DNA from: G020348185 sp964525045
GTDB lineage: Bacteria; Nitrospirota; Nitrospiria; Nitrospirales; UBA8639
Assembly (NCBI GenBank): GCA_964525045.1
Contig: CAZGFD010000007.1
Location: 1-64,000, forward strand
Length of the DNA: 64,000 nucleotides
Direction of reading: 5' to 3'
Both the position numbers and the translations under genes were made by a program. Positions 61,963-64,000 of this stretch are shown piece by piece. The notes beneath the pieces were generated by a model, which was not told the DNA's origin, did no database searches, and saw only the letters and a program-made list of their open reading frames with translations. Position 1 is the stretch's first letter. Every line of letters starts with the position of its first letter.

Positions 61963-64000
61963 CTACCAAAGATTTGTCACAAGATACTCTATGAATACGA
62001 CCGCTCCGACTCCACCGAAGGGATAGAAAACTGTTGCTAACACTGGGTGTTGGCTCAGGGGTGCAAAAGCGCCTTGGCGTGTTCTTTCAATCTCCTCAAT
62101 CGCCAGATCAAGTTGTGCGCTACGTTTAGTCGTGTTGCCTTTCGGATCTGTGGCCGAGAACCTTTCTGCCTTTAAAAATGCCAAGGCTTCCCGTCTCACA
62201 CTCTCGGCGAATGGTCTCTGCATAAATGCAGCAAGGAATATCAACCCTGCATCAATCCCCATGACTATTGCCAACCCTATTGACAGCTTCCAATTATCAA
62301 AAATACTAAGTCTGGATAACACCATAAAAATCCAAACGACCAGAGGATAATAGAGAAAATTTCCAATTACCTTAGTACCGTTCCCGATAGCAAGGATCGC
62401 GTCTTTTTCTGTCTCACCATTACTTGTTCCCCCAGGTCCCTTCCCCTTCTTCCACACATCCTTACAATGTTCCAAGCAGACCCGACTAGCTTCTAAAATA
62501 AAGAAAATGAGAATCACCATTAAAAGGACACTAGTAATGAGGACGAATTTATTTATTGTACAGCTAAGTGCTCCACGGCACGGATGGAAGGGTGGATCAA
62601 ATAGCCACATGATGAGAACATACCCCACCCCAAAAAATACTGCTGTTTGTAAAAGAATGTTAATATAATGTTCTCCGGCATTAAAACGATTCCACAAATC
62701 ATTGGCTTTTCTCTTCATATCCACACAGACTTTACCAATGAAGATAATGCTGAAAAGAGCCGCTGCGATGCGAATAGATACGGTCGGCCAAATACTCACG
62801 CCTTCAAACCATTCAAATGGTTCGCCATTTGGAAAGAGGATACCGTTGGAAAAGAGCCAGAGACAGGCGATAGCTCCCTCAAGAGTTAGCGAAAAAATGA
62901 GTATAGCCAGAGCCCAACTGGGGTGAATCCAAAAAATGAGTATGACCGAAAGCAAAATTAATAATGTGGTCAGACCAAAGGTCTTAAGAGGAATTTCTAT
63001 GCTATTAGGTGGGTGGATACTCGGCGGTTCATTAACGTCATTTGTGAGATCAACTGCCCGAGTTCGTCCAACCTCAAAAATTCGTGGCCCCGTTTTAAAA
63101 GTAAAGGGCTCCTCAGAGTTCGGCTCTCCACTCTCTCCGAGCAGGGAGGTCAGAACGACGCTTTTGTCAGCCGCGTTCTCTTCGATAAATCCCAAAGCCA
63201 TGAGCGAAGCCAAGTATACGGAAGTTTGATAGCTCTGCCGAAAGGGTGGAATATGGCCCTGAATGTTCTGGTTTAAACTCAGTCCAAAATCTGAGGCAAT
63301 GATCAGATTCCGCGTCCATTTGTAATCTCTCGGATGTAGCAGGCGAGCATCAAGATCAGTGGTAAAAAAGATTGTGTTTGGAAATAGCTCTCGGAGGGCT
63401 TGGAGAACAAGGATCTTGTCGTAGACGTCACTTCCCAGTACTCCTATAGCTTTTAAACTTCCGCGATTTGTTGTGGAACTCTCCTCATTCCAGTCGCTGT
63501 CCATTTTTGCAGCTAATCTACGAATATAATCAAGCTGACTCTTACCCTCTGGGCGCTCTAGATTCCTTAGATCTGGGACAATCTTTTCGGAATTATCCTT
63601 CGATTTTTGCCTTTCATCTTTTTGGTGATTGGGCACTTTTTGGGCGGATGGTAGTTGACCGTCCAATCCTCTGAGGTAGGCATATCTAAATAAATTTCGG
63701 GCAACATTACCTTGTTTCTTTGTATCCTCAATAATATTGACGCGCTCTAGAAGGGTGGATGAACTCCCTATATTGGGGCCTTCTGGTGCCCTCACCAGAC
63801 ACTGACTCATGGTCAGATCTTGGGTTAGGCTTGCAAAGGTTTTAGGTAATGTTCTTCCATAAAACGTATCCCATTCTGAAATTAGCGCGATATTGTCCTC
63901 CATAACAGAAATCCCCCGGAGACAGAGCTCTTTAATAAGGGATTCTATAAGCGAGACATTTGATCCCAGGACCCGGGTAAAATCTATTCCCAGGCCTTCA
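61963..64000 (-). CDS. Multi-pass membrane protein of unknown function, 5' end beyond the window
   Basis: The first ATG inside the window (63903) gives 646 residues, but the frame continues open with protein-like sequence (VSLIESLIKELCLRGISVME) to the right edge, so the true start lies outside. The soluble N-terminal part includes GVLGSDVYDKILVLQALREL and FFTTDLDARLLHPRDYKWTR, alpha/beta in character and similar in style to periplasmic-binding-type receptors. Then about seven transmembrane segments (for example TTLLILLSVILIFWI, FVLITSVLLMVILIFFILEA). Function unknown. It is convergent with the peptidase gene and separated from it by the IS3 scar. Confidence 0.75.
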   Translation of the reverse strand, partial: EGLGIDFTRVLGSNVSLIESLIKELCLRGISVMEDNIALISEWDTFYGRTLPKTFASLTQDLTMSQCLVRAPEGPNIGSSSTLLERVNIIEDTKKQGNVARNLFRYAYLRGLDGQLPSAQKVPNHQKDERQKSKDNSEKIVPDLRNLERPEGKSQLDYIRRLAAKMDSDWNEESSTTNRGSLKAIGVLGSDVYDKILVLQALRELFPNTIFFTTDLDARLLHPRDYKWTRNLIIASDFGLSLNQNIQGHIPPFRQSYQTSVYLASLMALGFIEENAADKSVVLTSLLGESGEPNSEEPFTFKTGPRIFEVGRTRAVDLTNDVNEPPSIHPPNSIEIPLKTFGLTTLLILLSVILIFWIHPSWALAILIFSLTLEGAIACLWLFSNGILFPNGEPFEWFEGVSIWPTVSIRIAAALFSIIFIGKVCVDMKRKANDLWNRFNAGEHYINILLQTAVFFGVGYVLIMWLFDPPFHPCRGALSCTINKFVLITSVLLMVILIFFILEASRVCLEHCKDVWKKGKGPGGTSNGETEKDAILAIGNGTKVIGNFLYYPLVVWIFMVLSRLSIFDNWKLSIGLAIVMGIDAGLIFLAAFMQRPFAESVRREALAFLKAERFSATDPKGNTTKRSAQLDLAIEEIERTRQGAFAPLSQHPVLATVFYPFGGVGAVVFIEYLVTNLW

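Noticed and set aside
1..64000. CRISPR array
   Set aside because: No regularly spaced identical short repeats and no cas genes were seen; the only repeats are the tRNA halves, IS scars and palindromes described.

Overview
The window looks like chromosome from a bacterium of the Nitrospirota (Nitrospira-like, possibly a moderate-GC marine type). That placement is an inference from protein style (gltX, a small exported protein ending in a CLPDTIDPR motif, the type of injection-system locus) and was not tested by any search. Almost everything after the first 1.8 kb is accessory DNA.

The core is at the left edge: gltX followed by a complete tRNA-Gln (anticodon CTG). The last 45 bases of this tRNA, from the anticodon loop to CCA, recur three more times in the same orientation (20238-20282, 51304-51348, 54836-54880). 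Each recurrence is preceded by about 150-170 bases of further shared sequence. The simplest reading is tandem or accreted integrative elements at one tRNA-Gln attachment site.

Element A (1.8-20.3 kb) begins with a tyrosine integrase pointing at the tRNA, a zinc-finger protein, an excisionase-like protein and a winged-helix protein. Next come a 45-base remnant of a tRNA-Gly(GCC) 3' half, a 2046-residue SpvB/RHS toxin-like protein, a decayed prophage patch (terminase small subunit, frameshifted terminase large-subunit C-terminus, frameshifted tail-type protein, two small HTH proteins), and a 1084-residue PD-(D/E)XK (Mrr-like) plus helical-repeat protein flanked by degenerate 190-base direct repeats and IS3 scars.

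Element B (20.3-51.3 kb) carries a complete-looking extracellular contractile injection system (eCIS). A 22-kb operon on the minus strand (43966 down to 21765) encodes sheath, tube, baseplate/hub/spike/PAAR, AAA+ ATPase, DUF4255 cap protein, gpJ/gpI-type baseplate proteins and a DUF6519 protein. It also encodes a DUF4157 protein with an internal PIN-like nuclease domain, the best cargo-toxin candidate. A sigma-54-type activator gene sits just upstream. An EEP-family nuclease, an M64-like lipoprotein protease with a partner lipoprotein, and a leaderless amidase lie at the island edges.

Element C (51.3-54.9 kb) holds a secreted SUMF1/FGE-like protein and a glycine-rich lipoprotein. Beyond the last tRNA copy are two leaderless metallopeptidases (55.8-58.6 and 59.2-61.4 kb) with a histidine-phosphatase lipoprotein between them, an IS3 transposase scar, and a multi-pass membrane protein that runs off the right edge.
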